Of a DNA stretch of 64,000 bases, positions 25,720 through 34,607 are shown one piece after another (within the stretch, counting starts at the first letter, position 1; the number at the start of each line of letters is the position of its first letter). This DNA is from Xiheimicrobium sp052034585. Its GTDB lineage: Bacteria; Myxococcota; Myxococcia; Myxococcales; Myxococcaceae. Where the stretch lies: contig JBPOIJ010000047.1 of the NCBI GenBank assembly GCA_052034585.1, positions 62,001 to 126,000 on the forward strand. The letters are read 5' to 3'. The notes under the pieces were generated by a model. The model searched no databases, was not told the DNA's origin, and saw only the letters and a program-made list of their open reading frames with translations. Both the position numbers and the translations under genes were made by a program.

Positions 25720-26331
25720 ATGCTCGAGGGCTTCGACACCCTCATCAAGGATCTCGGCCAGTGGGGCGTGATCGTCATCGGCCTGGCGGCGCTCATCGAG
25801 TACCTCTTCCCTCCGTTTCCGGGAGACACCGTCACCCTGCTGGGCGGCGCGTACGCGGCGCGGGGCGATCACCCGTTGTGGCTGGTGCTGCTGCTGCTGA
25901 TGGCCTTCAGCGAGGTCGGCATGGCGATCACCTGGCGGGTCGGGTCGGCGCTCGCGCACCGGCTCGAGGGCGCGCGCGAAGGCCCGCTCTTCTTCGGCAT
26001 CACCCACGAGCGGCTGCGGCAGGGCCAGGCCTTGATGCGCGCGCGCGGCACCTGGGTGCTCCTCTTCAATCGGTTCCTCCCCTCTTTTCGCGCGATCCTC
26101 TTCGTGGCTGCCGGCGCGAGCGGCACCTCCCTTGGGCGAACGCTCCTCTTCGGCACCATCTCGGCCCTGGCCTGGAATGGCGTGTTGCTGGGCGTGGGCG
26201 CAGGCATCGGCGCGCACGCGGACCAGCTCGAGGCGTGGCTGTCGCGCTACCGGCTCTGGGCGCTCGTCGGTACCGGGCTCGCGGTGGTGGGCTGGCTCGT
26301 GGTGCGGTTGGTGCGGAAGCGGAAGACCTGA
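25720..26331 (+). CDS. DedA family membrane protein
   Basis: The protein has 203 aa from ATG 25720. It has the DedA/SNARE-associated layout: short amphipathic N-terminus, the re-entrant motif EYLFPPFPGDTVTLLGG, several membrane spans, and the conserved FNRFLPSFRAILFVAAGASG segment. DedA proteins are undecaprenyl-phosphate or phospholipid flippases and proton-linked transporters that affect envelope integrity. The Arg in the FxRFxPxxR motif is conserved. It probably shares a transcript with the TPR gene before it. Confidence 0.9.
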   Translation: MLEGFDTLIKDLGQWGVIVIGLAALIEYLFPPFPGDTVTLLGGAYAARGDHPLWLVLLLLMAFSEVGMAITWRVGSALAHRLEGAREGPLFFGITHERLRQGQALMRARGTWVLLFNRFLPSFRAILFVAAGASGTSLGRTLLFGTISALAWNGVLLGVGAGIGAHADQLEAWLSRYRLWALVGTGLAVVGWLVVRLVRKRKT

Positions 26332-26385
26332 CGCACTCGTCGTGTCAGGATGCAGCCTCTTTTGGCCGAGGGACGTTCGAGGGCG

Positions 26386-28536
26386 ATGGATCGACGGCTC
26401 ACCGCTGCGCTGCTCCTGACGGGCCTCGGCGCCTGTCGCTGCGGCCCCGACATCAACAACGTCGACACCCGCTTTCGGGTCGCCACCGAGACCCAGAGCG
26501 TCGAGTTCGGCCGGGTGCTCGAGAACACCGTCGTCACCAAGCCGGTCACCCTCATCGCCGAGACGCGCGTCGCGGTGACGGTCGCGGCCAGCGCGCGCGC
26601 GCCCTTCTCGGTCGAGCCGGTGATCGAGATCGAAGGCGGCGGGCAGCTCGAGCTCGAGGTGTCGTTCCGCGCCGGAAATGGCGAGTCGTCGGGCGAGCTC
26701 GTGCTCACCAGTGGCCGCCAGGAACTCCGGGTGCCGCTCCATGGCACTGGCGTGAGGCCGCCAGCCTGCATTCCGTCGGCGAACTGCCGAATGTCGTCGT
26801 ACTCGCTCGAGCTGGACAAGTGCATCGAGACCGTCTCTCCCGACGAGACCGCGTGCGAGCCCGAGAGCCAATGTCTCGAGCAGGGCCGCTGCCGGAGCGG
26901 TCAGTGTCTCGGCATCGCCCGTCGCTGCGAAGACAACGACGCGTGCACCAGCGACGCCTGCGCGATGGACGCGGGCTGCGTGCACCCGCGCATCGTCTGC
27001 CCGACTCCCACGGCGCCGTGCCGGGTTCCGACCTGCGATTCCCGCACGGGCTGCGGAGAGGGCGTCGCCCCCGACGGGATGCCATGCGGTGGCTCGAACT
27101 GCACGTCTTCGAGGGTCTGCGCCTCGGGCGCCTGCATCGAGATTCCGACGCCCGAGGGCACCGAGTGTGGCCCGCCGATCGCCTGCTACGGCGCGATGAC
27201 GTGCCGCAACAAGGTGTGCGTTCGCCCCGACGCCGGTACCTGGCTGCCGGAGTGGTCGGCGCGCCTCGAGCAACTCCCCAACCTCGACCCGCCGGCCTTG
27301 GTGGCCTTCAACGGCGCGCTCTACTTCACCACCTGCGAGCGGCCCCAGGCGAGCGGCGCAATCGACGGCGGCGACGACGGTGGCAGCGCAGACGCAGGCG
27401 ATGCAGGCGTCGATGACGGCGGCTCGGCGGACGACGGCGGGCTCGACGCAGGCCTCGAGGACGCGGGTGTGGATGACGGAGGCCAGGTGCTGCCCTGCAC
27501 CGTGCTCTCGTACACCGGCACGGGCTTCGATCGCTTCGTGCTCCCGGTTCCGACGCAGGAACTCCTCGCTGGCGTCGGCTCCTTGGGCATCGCGCTGCGC
27601 ACCGACGCAGGCCTCGTCTTCCGCTCGCGAGCGTCGGGCGCGCTCCTCGGCGTGATGGCCACCAGCCCCGTCGCACCCACCCAGTACGCGACGCTCTCCG
27701 ACGACGGCGGGGTGGTGATCGTCGTGCCGGGCGATGGTGGGTCGCACCTGGTGATCGCCACGCCGACCGCCTCCGCGCCGCTCGCCTTCATCCCCGCAGC
27801 GGTCTCCCATCTCGCCGCGGGCCTCGACGACACCGTCTTCGCTGCCTCGCCTGGCGGCGTGGTCTGGCGCACCCGCTCCGATGGTGGCACCTGGATCGAG
27901 CGGGTGACCCTCGCCGACGCGGGCACCTCCCTGCTCGCGACCGCCGACGACGTCGTGGTGGCCTCGAACACGCTCGTTCGCTGGGCCGCCGATGGAGGCC
28001 CTTCGATCGCACCGATGGACGCGCGCGTCGACACCGCGCTGAGCGGCCGTGAGGTGGTGGTGACGTCCTCCACCGTGTTCCTCTTCTTCCGCGGCTGCAC
28101 CGTGCTGCCGATGTCGTGCCTGCCCGACGACGAGGCCACCTGGGTTCGGGCGTTCTCCCGCTCGACCGGCGCGGTGCTCTGGGAAGAGAAGGTGCTGCCC
28201 GAGCACACCAGCAGCAAGCTCGTCGACTTCACCGCCCTCCGGCTCCCCGGCAGCACCGACAACGCGCTCGCCGCGGTCGTCGAAGGAGAGCGGCCCACCT
28301 TCGCCAACGGGCTCGTCGTCACCCTCGATGGCGGCCGCGCGCTCGAGTGTCAGTTCGCGCCGACGACGGGCCACGTGCTCGCCGCGACCTTCACCTCCGG
28401 GCAGTTGGTGACGCTCTCGCAACGGTGGGACGGCGGCATCGCGCTCGAGGGGTGGTCGCTCGGTGCGCTCCCGCTCGAGCTGCAAGGGTGGAGGACCTCC
28501 GAGGGCGTGTCCGGTCAGCGCCGGCCGGCTCCCTGA
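26386..28536 (+). CDS. Large Cys-rich lipoprotein with ASH/choice-of-anchor-like N-terminal domain
   Basis: The protein has 716 aa from ATG 26386, with lipoprotein signal MDRRLTAALLLTGLGAC. Residues 30-115 look like an Ig-fold of the ASH/HYDIN type (VEFGRVLENTVVTKPVTL, ending VPLHGTG). A Cys-rich region (about 120-290) has some 30 Cys in short loops. An Asp/Gly/Ala linker (GGDDGGSADAGDAGVDDGGS) leads to a beta-rich C-terminal half that may form a propeller. Such linkers are frequent in myxobacterial surface lipoproteins. The last 22 bp overlap the convergent gene at 28515. Adhesive or scaffold function is plausible only. Confidence 0.85.
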   Translation: MDRRLTAALLLTGLGACRCGPDINNVDTRFRVATETQSVEFGRVLENTVVTKPVTLIAETRVAVTVAASARAPFSVEPVIEIEGGGQLELEVSFRAGNGESSGELVLTSGRQELRVPLHGTGVRPPACIPSANCRMSSYSLELDKCIETVSPDETACEPESQCLEQGRCRSGQCLGIARRCEDNDACTSDACAMDAGCVHPRIVCPTPTAPCRVPTCDSRTGCGEGVAPDGMPCGGSNCTSSRVCASGACIEIPTPEGTECGPPIACYGAMTCRNKVCVRPDAGTWLPEWSARLEQLPNLDPPALVAFNGALYFTTCERPQASGAIDGGDDGGSADAGDAGVDDGGSADDGGLDAGLEDAGVDDGGQVLPCTVLSYTGTGFDRFVLPVPTQELLAGVGSLGIALRTDAGLVFRSRASGALLGVMATSPVAPTQYATLSDDGGVVIVVPGDGGSHLVIATPTASAPLAFIPAAVSHLAAGLDDTVFAASPGGVVWRTRSDGGTWIERVTLADAGTSLLATADDVVVASNTLVRWAADGGPSIAPMDARVDTALSGREVVVTSSTVFLFFRGCTVLPMSCLPDDEATWVRAFSRSTGAVLWEEKVLPEHTSSKLVDFTALRLPGSTDNALAAVVEGERPTFANGLVVTLDGGRALECQFAPTTGHVLAATFTSGQLVTLSQRWDGGIALEGWSLGALPLELQGWRTSEGVSGQRRPAP

Positions 28537-29150
28537 GCGGTCAGCCGAAGGTCTTCTGACAGCGCAAAGCCAACGAGCGCGGCCGGCACTTCGGGCCCGA
28601 GGCCGAGCTGCGCCGGGTTGAGGTTGAGCGCGTGCACGCGGGCGGCGTTCTGCGACGCAAAGTGGCGCTGGAGCTCGTTCTGCAACCGAAGGACCGCGCC
28701 TTGTCTCGAAGGGCCCTCGACCGCGAGCTGCTCGGGAGTGACGAGAATGCCCGCGGCGTCGTCAGGCAGCAGCACCTGAAGGCGAACGTCGGCCTGACCC
28801 TTCCAGCGAAGGTCGAGCAGCCCGAGGAGCCCGGCGAAGGTGACTCGTCGAACCCGGTTCGTCGTCTCGAGGTCGGCGCCGTCTCGGGTGAGGGTGACGC
28901 GCGTCGCGCGATCGAGCTGGGCGGCGGCCTTCAGCGAGGCGACCCACGCGGCGAGCCCCACCGCCCGAGCCTCCGTCACCACCGCAGCCGCCTCGGCCTC
29001 GTCGTCGGTCACCAACGCACAGCTCGGCAACGGCCCTTGGAGCGAGGCGGGCTTCACCTTCACTCGCGCGGCGGCCACGAGCAGCGCCTCTCGCGAACGA
29101 TCGATGGCCCTGACGAAGACGTAGCTCGCGTCGCGGCTGAAGGATCGCAC
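28515..29150 (-). CDS. Unknown predicted cytoplasmic protein
   Basis: The protein has about 211 aa from GTG 29150, which leaves room for a promoter; in-frame starts at 29210 (GTG) and 29234 (ATG) would extend it toward the divergent gene. The sequence is Ala/Leu/Val-rich with alternating strands and helices (YVFVRAIDRSREALLVAAAR, LEVxLPDDAAGILVTPEQLA-like strand-turn). No catalytic motif or signal peptide is seen. It may be a small alpha/beta protein; the repeated VTLT and VRLQVLLP strands suggest a sheet. Function unknown. Confidence 0.55.
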   Translation of the reverse strand: MRSFSRDASYVFVRAIDRSREALLVAAARVKVKPASLQGPLPSCALVTDDEAEAAAVVTEARAVGLAAWVASLKAAAQLDRATRVTLTRDGADLETTNRVRRVTFAGLLGLLDLRWKGQADVRLQVLLPDDAAGILVTPEQLAVEGPSRQGAVLRLQNELQRHFASQNAARVHALNLNPAQLGLGPEVPAALVGFALSEDLRLTAQGAGRR

Positions 29151-29232
29151 CGCTCGGAGTCTCGCACGGAACCGTTGAAGCCGGCCCTCGCTCGCGTCAG
29201 AACGCGCCACCCCCGCAGCAGGAGCGCTCTCC

Positions 29233-30183
29233 ATGATTCGTCTCGTCGCCCTCTTCGTCATCGCCCTCGCCGCCACCTCGCTCGCCGACAAGCCCGCGAC
29301 CCCACCGCCGGCTGCACCAGCTCCCAAGGACGCCGGAGTCGCCGCCCCGCCCAAGCCCGCCGCGGCGATGAAGTTCACCGACGGTGTCGCGACGCCGGAG
29401 TCCGTCCTCTACGACGCCGAGACCGACACCTACCTCTTCGGCAACATCAACGGCTCTCCGCTCGCGAAGGACAACAACGGCTTCATCACCGAGATCGCGC
29501 CCGACGGAAAGGTCGTCGCCGCCAAGCTGATCGAGGGCGGGCAGAAGGGCGTCACCTTGAACGCGCCCAAGGGCCTCGCGCTCTCGAAGGGCACGCTCTA
29601 CGTCGCCGACCTCGACACGGTGCGCCTGTTCGATCGCAAGACTGGCGCTGCGCAGGGTGAGGTGAAGGTGCCGGGCGCGACCTTCGTGAACGATCTCTTC
29701 GCGACCGCCGATGGGAAGGTCTACCTCACCGACTCCGGGCTCAAGGCCGGCAAGGAGGGCTTCGACCCGAGCGGCACCGACGGCGTCTACGTCATCGAGC
29801 CCGGGAAGAAGCCGAAGCTCAAGACGCTGGTGAAGTCGAAGGACCTCAACCGGCCCAACGGCATCGTGGTGACCGCCGACACGATCTACATCGCGCCCTT
29901 CGGCGGCGCGGAGATCGCCCAGCTCGATCTCAACGGAAAGAAGAAGGGCGAGCCGCTCAAGGTGGGCAAGGGAGGGCTCGATGGCCTGGTGCTGGTCGGC
30001 GATCGTTTCTTCGTCTCCTCCTGGGAGAGCAAGTCGGTCTGGGCCGGCAAGGCGGGCGAGGCCTTCACCGAGCTCTTCACCGAGCTGAACGCGCCGGCCG
30101 ACGTCGGCTTCGACTCCAAGCGCAACCGCCTGCTGGTGCCACGCTTCATGGACAACCAGGTCGAGGCCTGGGACGTGAAGTGA
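29233..30183 (+). CDS. Secreted SMP-30/gluconolactonase-like beta-propeller protein
   Basis: The protein has 316 aa. A signal peptide (IRLVALFVIALAATSLA) is followed by a Pro/Ala linker to residue 45 and then an SMP-30/NHL-like propeller with blades such as LAPKGLALSKGTLYVADLDT-type repeats, FVNDLFATADGKVYLTDSG and LNRPNGIVVTADTIYIAPFG. The Asn/Asp residues in these motifs match metal-binding positions of SMP-30 lactonases. It is exported to the periplasm. The substrate is unknown; a purely structural propeller is also possible. Confidence 0.85.
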   Translation: MIRLVALFVIALAATSLADKPATPPPAAPAPKDAGVAAPPKPAAAMKFTDGVATPESVLYDAETDTYLFGNINGSPLAKDNNGFITEIAPDGKVVAAKLIEGGQKGVTLNAPKGLALSKGTLYVADLDTVRLFDRKTGAAQGEVKVPGATFVNDLFATADGKVYLTDSGLKAGKEGFDPSGTDGVYVIEPGKKPKLKTLVKSKDLNRPNGIVVTADTIYIAPFGGAEIAQLDLNGKKKGEPLKVGKGGLDGLVLVGDRFFVSSWESKSVWAGKAGEAFTELFTELNAPADVGFDSKRNRLLVPRFMDNQVEAWDVK

Positions 30184-30214
30184 CTCGGCCGCCTCGACGC
30201 TGCGGAACGCCTCG

Positions 30215-30562
30215 ATGAGGCTCGGAGCGCTCATCCTCGCGGTCGCGCGGTCCGACTCCACCTTCGAGAGCGTGCAGCTCGACGGGCGGCCGGCGCTGCG
30301 AGGCAAGTGCCTCCACTGCAACGCGCCGTTGGTGGTGCTCGACGACGGCACGCCGGTGTCGGCCGTCACCCTCGAGCACATCGTGCCGAAGACCGCGGGA
30401 GGAACCGACGAGCTCGGCAACCTGGGCCTCGCCTGCCCGCGCTGCAACCACGGCAAGGGCGTGCATCACGATCGCCGCGCGCTCACCGACCCCCGCTCGA
30501 GCGAAGTCATCGACCGGCTGCTCGAGAAGCGCCGCGCGCGGTGGCGAACGTGGGACGAGTAG
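30215..30562 (+). CDS. HNH endonuclease family protein
   Basis: The protein has 115 aa. A zinc-stabilised HNH fold is clear: Cys32 and Cys35 (CLHCN), catalytic His55 in LEHIVPKTAGG, Asn69 (ELGNLGLAC), and Cys74 and Cys77 with following Asn and His (CPRCNHGKG). Such small free-standing HNH nucleases cut double-stranded DNA with little known specificity and occur in defence, mobile or repair settings. No restriction, phage or intein partner lies nearby. Its stop directly abuts the stop of the convergent chemoreceptor gene. Confidence 0.9.
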   Translation: MRLGALILAVARSDSTFESVQLDGRPALRGKCLHCNAPLVVLDDGTPVSAVTLEHIVPKTAGGTDELGNLGLACPRCNHGKGVHHDRRALTDPRSSEVIDRLLEKRRARWRTWDE

Positions 30563-33500
30563 TCAGCCCGCGATCCACAGCTCTTCGTAGCGAACCTGCG
30601 GCGGCGTCTGGTGCAGCCGCAGCCCCTGGACGCCCGCCGAGGCGATGGCGTGGAAGCGCTCGTGGTACAGCGGCACCAAGACGCAGTCCTCGCGGACGAG
30701 GTGCTCGACCTTCCGGTACAGCTGCTCCCGCAAGCCGGGATCGATGGTGACCCGCGCCTCGTCGGTGAGCCGATCGAGATCGCCGTTGTGGTACCCGAGC
30801 CCGTAGTAGCTCTGCGCCTTCGAGTTGAGGAGCAGGTGGAGGAAGTTGTCCGGGTCGGCGACGTCGGCGATCCAGTTGCCGCGGAAGATCGCCAGCCGCC
30901 CTTCGCGAACCTTGTCCCAGAAGTCCGGAATGGGCTGGTGCTCGAGCTCGATGAGGCCCGCGTCGAGGAGCGGCCCGAAGAGCGCTCGATCTTCCTCACG
31001 CGTGTCCCGATCGGGCGGGTGGGTGAGGGTGAGGCGCAGCCTCGAGTGCCCCGCTTCGGAGAGCAGCCGGCGGGCGAGCGCGACGTCGGTGCGCGGCTCG
31101 TGAATGCGATCGACCTCGAGCAGGTTGGGCGGAGTGAGGCTGCGCGCGACCCGAGCTCCAGGGTGGAAGCGATCGACGACCGCCCGCACGTCGAGCCCGG
31201 CGCGAATCGCCCGGCGCACCCGCACGTCGTCGAACGGCGCCGTGCCCGCGTGGAACCCCAGGAACCAGCTGTTGGGCGTGTTCACCATCGAGGCGTCGGA
31301 CGGCTCGACCCCAGCCGAGGTGAGATCCTTCGCGTGGAGGTTGCTCACCAGCTGCGCCTCACCGCTCACGAAGGCCGCGACCGCGGCGTTTCGATCGGGC
31401 AGCTGTTTGAACTCGACGCGCCCGAGCAAGGGCAGCCCGGCCCGGTAGAAGGCAGGGTTCCGCTCGAGCACCAGCGAGGTCGTGCTCGCCGCGTCGTCGA
31501 TGCGGAAAGGCCCGGTTCCCATCACCCGGCCCTGGACGACTCGGGTGACGCCGGTCGACGGGAGGGCCAGCAGCCGCAGGAAGAAGGCGCGCGGCTCGTC
31601 GAGGCGCACGTCGAGGGTGTGCGAGTCGAGCACCTCGAGGCCGCTCAGCTCGGTGGTCTTCCCGTCCATGAAGGCCTGCGCGCCGGTCACGTCCTTGAAG
31701 AGCGCGGCGTCGGGCGCGCGTGAAGCCGGGTGGAGGAGCCGCTCGAGGTGCTCCTTCACGTGCGTCGCGGTGAGCTGGGTGCCATCGGGGAACATCACCC
31801 CTCGCCGCAGCGAGAACCGGTACCGGCGCCCAGAGGGGTCCGACTCCCACGACTCGGCGAGATCGGGCACGATCGACCCGTCTTCGAGCCGCACGAGCGT
31901 GGTGTAGAGCGCGGCCGAGACCTCGGCGAGCTGCAGCTGAATGACGTGGAGCGGGTCGAGCCCGCGCACGTGATCCCACTCGAGCGGTTGATGCAGCCCG
32001 ACGGCGAGCGTCCCTCCGGCGCGCGGCTGCGGCAGCTTGAAGCGAAACACCTCGGCGTCGAGCGTCTCGGCCTCGTGCGCCAACTGCTCGACGGTGCGGG
32101 AGAGCGCGTCGCCGATGCGCACCACGGTGCGGGCGTCTTCACGCACCTCGGCCACCTCTTCGCCGATCGCCGCGTCACCTTGGGTGAGCACCTGCTGCGC
32201 CGAGCGGATCTCGTCGATGGCGGCGGTGAGCCTCAGCACCGAGTCGGACAGATCGCGCCCCACGTCCACCTGGCGCTGCGCGCGCGTCGTCGCGTCCTTC
32301 GAGCTGCGCGCCATGTCGTGCATCTGCTTGGCGAGCTCACGGCCCCAGAGCGCCTGTTCCTGCGCCAGCTTCACCACCTGCAACACCCGCTCGGCGGTCT
32401 GCTTGCTCGCCTCGACCACCAGCTCGCCTTCTTGCTCGAGGCGCTGGGTCTCGGAGCGCGTGGCCTCCACCGCCGCCAGCGAGCGGGTCGAGATGCCTCG
32501 AATGTCGGTGAGGGCCTGCGCAGCCTTCTCTCCGAGCGCGACGCCGGCGGCCGCTTCGTCGCCGCCCTTGTTCACGAGATCGACCGCGCGCTGGGTGCCG
32601 TCACGCACCGCCTTCACCCGCTGGGCGATCTCGCGAGTCGACCGCGCCGTCTTCTCGGCGAGGTTGCGAATCTCGCTCGCCACCACCGCGAAGGCCTTCC
32701 CGCTCTCGCCCGCTTGAGACGCGATGATCGCGGCGTTCAAGGCGAGCAGGTTCGTCTGATCGGCGATCTCCTGAATCACGTCGACCACGCGGCCGATCTC
32801 GACGCTCGACGTGCCCAGGGCGTCGACGAGGCGAACCGCGTTGCGAACGGTGTCGTCGATGCGCTTGAGCCCTCGGAGGCTGTCGTTCACCAGCGAGACG
32901 CCGCGATCGGCCATGGTGGTGACTTCGCGGGCGAGCTCTCCGGTCTCGTCCGACCGCCGCCGCACCGCAGCGATCGCGCCCTCGGTCGCGGAGACGGCCT
33001 CGCGGGTCTGGGTCGAGAGCCGCACGAGCGCCTCGCCCTCGGTCGACACCGTGCTCGCGCGATGGCTGAGCGAGTCGGCGCGCTCGGCGAGCTTCAAGGT
33101 GGCCTCGTTCAGCGTCACCAGGGTGGCGGCGACCTGCTCGATGCTCTCGGTCATCTCCGAGAGCGAACCGGTCGTCTCCCGGGCGAAGGTCTCGAGCTGC
33201 GCGACTCGTTTGCCGGCGCCCGACAACGACTCCCCCATCGACTCGACCGCCTTCTCGCTGCGATCGACGGCCCCGCCTTGTCGCCGCGCCGCCTCGAGGA
33301 GCGCGCGCGCCCGCTCTTCGACGTCCCTGGCGGTGCGGTGGAGGCTGCCGGTGACGCGCTGCACCTGCCAGATCGCTCGCCGCAGGCTCGAGGCGAGCTG
33401 CTGGAGCTCCGCGTCCATCGCCTCGCCGCCGGTGGGGAGCGCGGTGAGATCGCCGTCGACGAGCTTCGCCATCTCGGTGCGCCGGGCCTCCGCGCGCCGC

Positions 33501-33688
33501 TCGACGACCTGCCACACCGCGAACCAGAGGGTGCCGACGGTGCCGCCGATGGAGAGGAGGAGCAGCAGGATCCACCCCACGGCCGTCGAAGGCTGGCCGG
33601 TGAGCGCGAGGAGCACCAGCCCCGCGAGCGTGCCGGTGAGCAGGCCTCCCAAGCTGCCGACGATGACCAGCGAGCGACGGCTCTCCAT
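30563..33688 (-). CDS. Methyl-accepting chemotaxis signalling module fused to a solute-binding protein (SBP_bac_5-like)
   Basis: The protein has 1041 aa from ATG 33688. Two membrane spans (about 6-27 and 35-57, separated by a short loop) leave no real periplasmic domain. A long coiled coil follows with the chemoreceptor hairpin tip (EIADQTNLLALNAAI near residue 305, then GKAFAVVASEIRNLAEK), which in other receptors binds CheA and CheW. From about 549 to the end it is a complete oligopeptide-type ABC substrate-binding protein (GGTLAVGLHQPLEWDHVRGL, PDLAESWESDPSGRRYRF, RVRRAIRAGLDVRAVV). By the membrane pattern, that domain should be cytoplasmic. No che genes are adjacent. Confidence 0.92.
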   Translation of the reverse strand: MESRRSLVIVGSLGGLLTGTLAGLVLLALTGQPSTAVGWILLLLLSIGGTVGTLWFAVWQVVERRAEARRTEMAKLVDGDLTALPTGGEAMDAELQQLASSLRRAIWQVQRVTGSLHRTARDVEERARALLEAARRQGGAVDRSEKAVESMGESLSGAGKRVAQLETFARETTGSLSEMTESIEQVAATLVTLNEATLKLAERADSLSHRASTVSTEGEALVRLSTQTREAVSATEGAIAAVRRRSDETGELAREVTTMADRGVSLVNDSLRGLKRIDDTVRNAVRLVDALGTSSVEIGRVVDVIQEIADQTNLLALNAAIIASQAGESGKAFAVVASEIRNLAEKTARSTREIAQRVKAVRDGTQRAVDLVNKGGDEAAAGVALGEKAAQALTDIRGISTRSLAAVEATRSETQRLEQEGELVVEASKQTAERVLQVVKLAQEQALWGRELAKQMHDMARSSKDATTRAQRQVDVGRDLSDSVLRLTAAIDEIRSAQQVLTQGDAAIGEEVAEVREDARTVVRIGDALSRTVEQLAHEAETLDAEVFRFKLPQPRAGGTLAVGLHQPLEWDHVRGLDPLHVIQLQLAEVSAALYTTLVRLEDGSIVPDLAESWESDPSGRRYRFSLRRGVMFPDGTQLTATHVKEHLERLLHPASRAPDAALFKDVTGAQAFMDGKTTELSGLEVLDSHTLDVRLDEPRAFFLRLLALPSTGVTRVVQGRVMGTGPFRIDDAASTTSLVLERNPAFYRAGLPLLGRVEFKQLPDRNAAVAAFVSGEAQLVSNLHAKDLTSAGVEPSDASMVNTPNSWFLGFHAGTAPFDDVRVRRAIRAGLDVRAVVDRFHPGARVARSLTPPNLLEVDRIHEPRTDVALARRLLSEAGHSRLRLTLTHPPDRDTREEDRALFGPLLDAGLIELEHQPIPDFWDKVREGRLAIFRGNWIADVADPDNFLHLLLNSKAQSYYGLGYHNGDLDRLTDEARVTIDPGLREQLYRKVEHLVREDCVLVPLYHERFHAIASAGVQGLRLHQTPPQVRYEELWIAG

Positions 33689-33791
33689 GCTGGAGCCACC
33701 GTAGCCCAGAGTCGAGGCCGGGGCAGAAAAGTGAAGCAGCGTCGGGCGGGTCGAACTCGATCGCTTCGACTCGACGGCCACCGATTCTGAA

Positions 33792-34607
33792 GTGAAACTC
33801 GCCTCGATGAGCTTGCTCGTGCTCGGCCTCGCCCTCAGCGCTGCCCCGGTGCGCCTGGTGCACTCGGTCGCGGGCACTCCGGTCGGCCTCGTCGAGCTCG
33901 ACGTTCGCGACGGCCTCGCCCGCTACACCGCGCGGCACTTCTTCAGGGGAGAGCAGCGTTCCTTCGAGCGCTCGTGGAAGGTGGACGCCGCCGGGCGAGA
34001 CGACGACGGGTTGGTCGCCGAGCTGCAGGCCTTCACGACGAGGCGCGCCGGGTGCCAAGACGTTCGCGAGGAGCGCACTGGCCGCCGCGAGCGGCTGTGT
34101 CTCAGCGAGCGCGGCACGGGGACGCTCGACGGCGTCGAGGTGAAGACGCAGTTCGACGCAACCGGCCTGCTCGCCATCGAGGTGCTGCACGATGGCACGG
34201 CGGTGAGCCGCTTCGAGCGCCCGCGCGGGAAGCTGGCCTTCGGTGACCCCTTCGGGGCCGGGTTTCCCGTCGCTGGCGAAGGCGCAGGGGTCGCGCTCGT
34301 GCCGCCGGCGAAGACGAGGGTGGAGATGGTCGACGGCGTGCGCGAGCCCGTCGCCGCGACGAATTGCCTCGAGGCCGCGCGAGCCTGGGTCGAGCGGTCG
34401 GGAGGCTCGGTGCAGCTCGGCCTCGTGCTCGAAGAGGGCCGGGCCTGGCCGCACGCCTGGGTTCGCGTGGGTGGGCGCCAGCTCGATCCAACCGTCGGAG
34501 CCGAGGAGGCCCGCGCGCGCACGTACCTGGGCTTCGACGACGACGCGGGCGCGCTCTACCTCGACCTCGCTGCCGGCGCTCGGCGGGTGGCGAGGTCGAG
34601 ACGGTGA
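33792..34607 (+). CDS. Secreted transglutaminase-like protein
   Basis: The protein has 271 aa from GTG 33792, with a signal peptide (LASMSLLVLGLALSAAP). Near residue 195 a Cys-His-Asp arrangement typical of transglutaminase-like cysteine enzymes appears: TNCLEAARAWVERSGG, WPHAWVRVGG and LDPTVG. The family cross-links or cleaves amide bonds; many bacterial members act as peptidases. The protein overlaps the next gene by GTGA. It is divergent from the chemoreceptor fusion. ATG 33807 is an alternative start, but it drops the N-terminal Lys. Confidence 0.75.
   Translation: MKLASMSLLVLGLALSAAPVRLVHSVAGTPVGLVELDVRDGLARYTARHFFRGEQRSFERSWKVDAAGRDDDGLVAELQAFTTRRAGCQDVREERTGRRERLCLSERGTGTLDGVEVKTQFDATGLLAIEVLHDGTAVSRFERPRGKLAFGDPFGAGFPVAGEGAGVALVPPAKTRVEMVDGVREPVAATNCLEAARAWVERSGGSVQLGLVLEEGRAWPHAWVRVGGRQLDPTVGAEEARARTYLGFDDDAGALYLDLAAGARRVARSRR

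Noticed and set aside
25639..28485. Leftward open frame (948 codons) opposite DedA and the Cys-rich lipoprotein
   Set aside because: Shadow frame; the rightward genes have signals, lipobox and membrane spans in the right order.
31730..33790. Rightward open frame opposite the chemoreceptor fusion
   Set aside because: Arg/His/Leu-rich shadow; the leftward frame has recognisable MCP and SBP motifs throughout.
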